5,919 bases of DNA from Odoribacteraceae bacterium. GTDB taxonomy: Bacteria > Bacteroidota > Bacteroidia > Bacteroidales > Marinifilaceae. Numbering within the stretch: the stretch's first letter is position 1; each line of letters starts with the position of its first letter. Where the stretch lies: assembly GCA_031279175.1 (NCBI GenBank), contig JAITJA010000170.1, positions 1 through 5,919 on the forward strand, given 5' to 3'. This document shows, one piece after another, positions 5,571-5,919 of this stretch. The translations under genes were made by a program, and so were the position numbers. The notes beneath the pieces were generated by a model. That model was not told where the DNA came from. It did no database searches and saw only the letters and a program-made list of their open reading frames with translations.

Positions 5571-5919
5571 ATGGCAAGAGACATTAATATTGTTGGACAG
5601 ACCTGGTTAGACCTGGTCTTTGTCAATAGGAACAAAGAGTATGGGGCGTACGCGCTCCGTGCGAACACGACCAAACGTCATTTGATAGCTTATGTTTCTA
5701 TTATCGCGTTTGTTGCGTTCGTGATGATCTTCCCAACGCTGGTGGATTTCTTGACGCCAGTCAGCTCGGAACGCGTGACAACGGTGGCTGAGTTCGAGAA
5801 CCTGATCATGGAACTTCCCGAGGTGAAGGAGGAGAACAAGGTGATGGCACAAAACGTACCCCCGCCCCCGGCCCGGCCGACCCCGATCACGTATACTGCC
5901 CCCGGGCGGAAATCGGACG
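5571..5919 (+). CDS. tonB: Energy transducer TonB, N-terminal part (runs off window)
   Basis: The first 116 residues of a TonB protein; the frame stays open to the last base. The start is ATG 5571; ATGs at 5561 and 5566 are in other frames and reach stops quickly. The cytoplasmic N-terminus has LVFVNRNKEYGAYALR (residues 15-30), a motif found in Bacteroidetes TonB and M56-type relatives. A single membrane helix follows at about 38-58, then a periplasmic stretch with acidic ELPEVKEEN (81-89) and the start of the Pro-rich spacer, VPPPPARPTP (96-105). The C-terminal beta domain that grips the TonB box of outer-membrane receptors lies beyond the window. It is the fourth gene of the exbB-exbD-exbD-tonB operon and would pass energy to SusC-like transporters such as the one expected upstream of the SusD gene. 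Confidence 0.9.
   Translation, partial: MARDINIVGQTWLDLVFVNRNKEYGAYALRANTTKRHLIAYVSIIAFVAFVMIFPTLVDFLTPVSSERVTTVAEFENLIMELPEVKEENKVMAQNVPPPPARPTPITYTAPGRKSD

Overview
The window comes from a member of the Bacteroidetes, most likely Bacteroidales. The evidence is a SusD-family gene followed by DUF4843 and PKD-like lipoproteins, the exbB-exbD-exbD-tonB gene order, a TonB with the Bacteroidetes N-terminal motif RNKEYGAYALR, A-rich leaders without Shine-Dalgarno sequences, and a promoter of the Bacteroidetes TAnnTTTG type. All supported genes are on the + strand. Genus cannot be fixed from this window.

Left half (1-2950): the downstream end of a SusC/SusD-type nutrient-uptake locus. It holds the C-terminal third of a SusD-like surface glycan/peptide-binding lipoprotein (start outside the window), then a complete DUF4843 lipoprotein and a complete PKD-like family lipoprotein. 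The genes are separated by only 19 and 18 nt, so they read as one operon. A strong hairpin with a T tail (2916-2950) closes it.

Middle (2951-3364): an AT-rich intergenic stretch with no convincing gene. It carries a candidate promoter (-33 TTG at 3143-3145, -7 TAACTTTG at 3164-3171, with a run of ten A between them) and a long (~185 nt) leader containing a GC-rich hairpin (3236-3289) before the next operon.

Right half (3365-5919): a TonB energising operon. It comprises an ExbB/TolQ/MotA-family proton channel protein with an apparent extra N-terminal membrane helix, two different ExbD paralogues with unlike periplasmic regions, and the first 116 residues of TonB, which runs off the window. 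Spacings are 22, 10 and 11 nt.

The two halves are functionally linked. SusC-type outer-membrane transporters, one of which should lie just upstream of the SusD gene, import ligand using energy delivered by TonB-ExbB-ExbD. Whether this energiser is dedicated to the adjacent locus or is a general housekeeping copy cannot be told from sequence alone. No RNA genes, CRISPR arrays, insertion sequences or prophage features were seen, and nothing here clearly represents a wholly new system. The most unusual points are the structured leader, the A10 tract inside the promoter, and the divergent ExbD pair.
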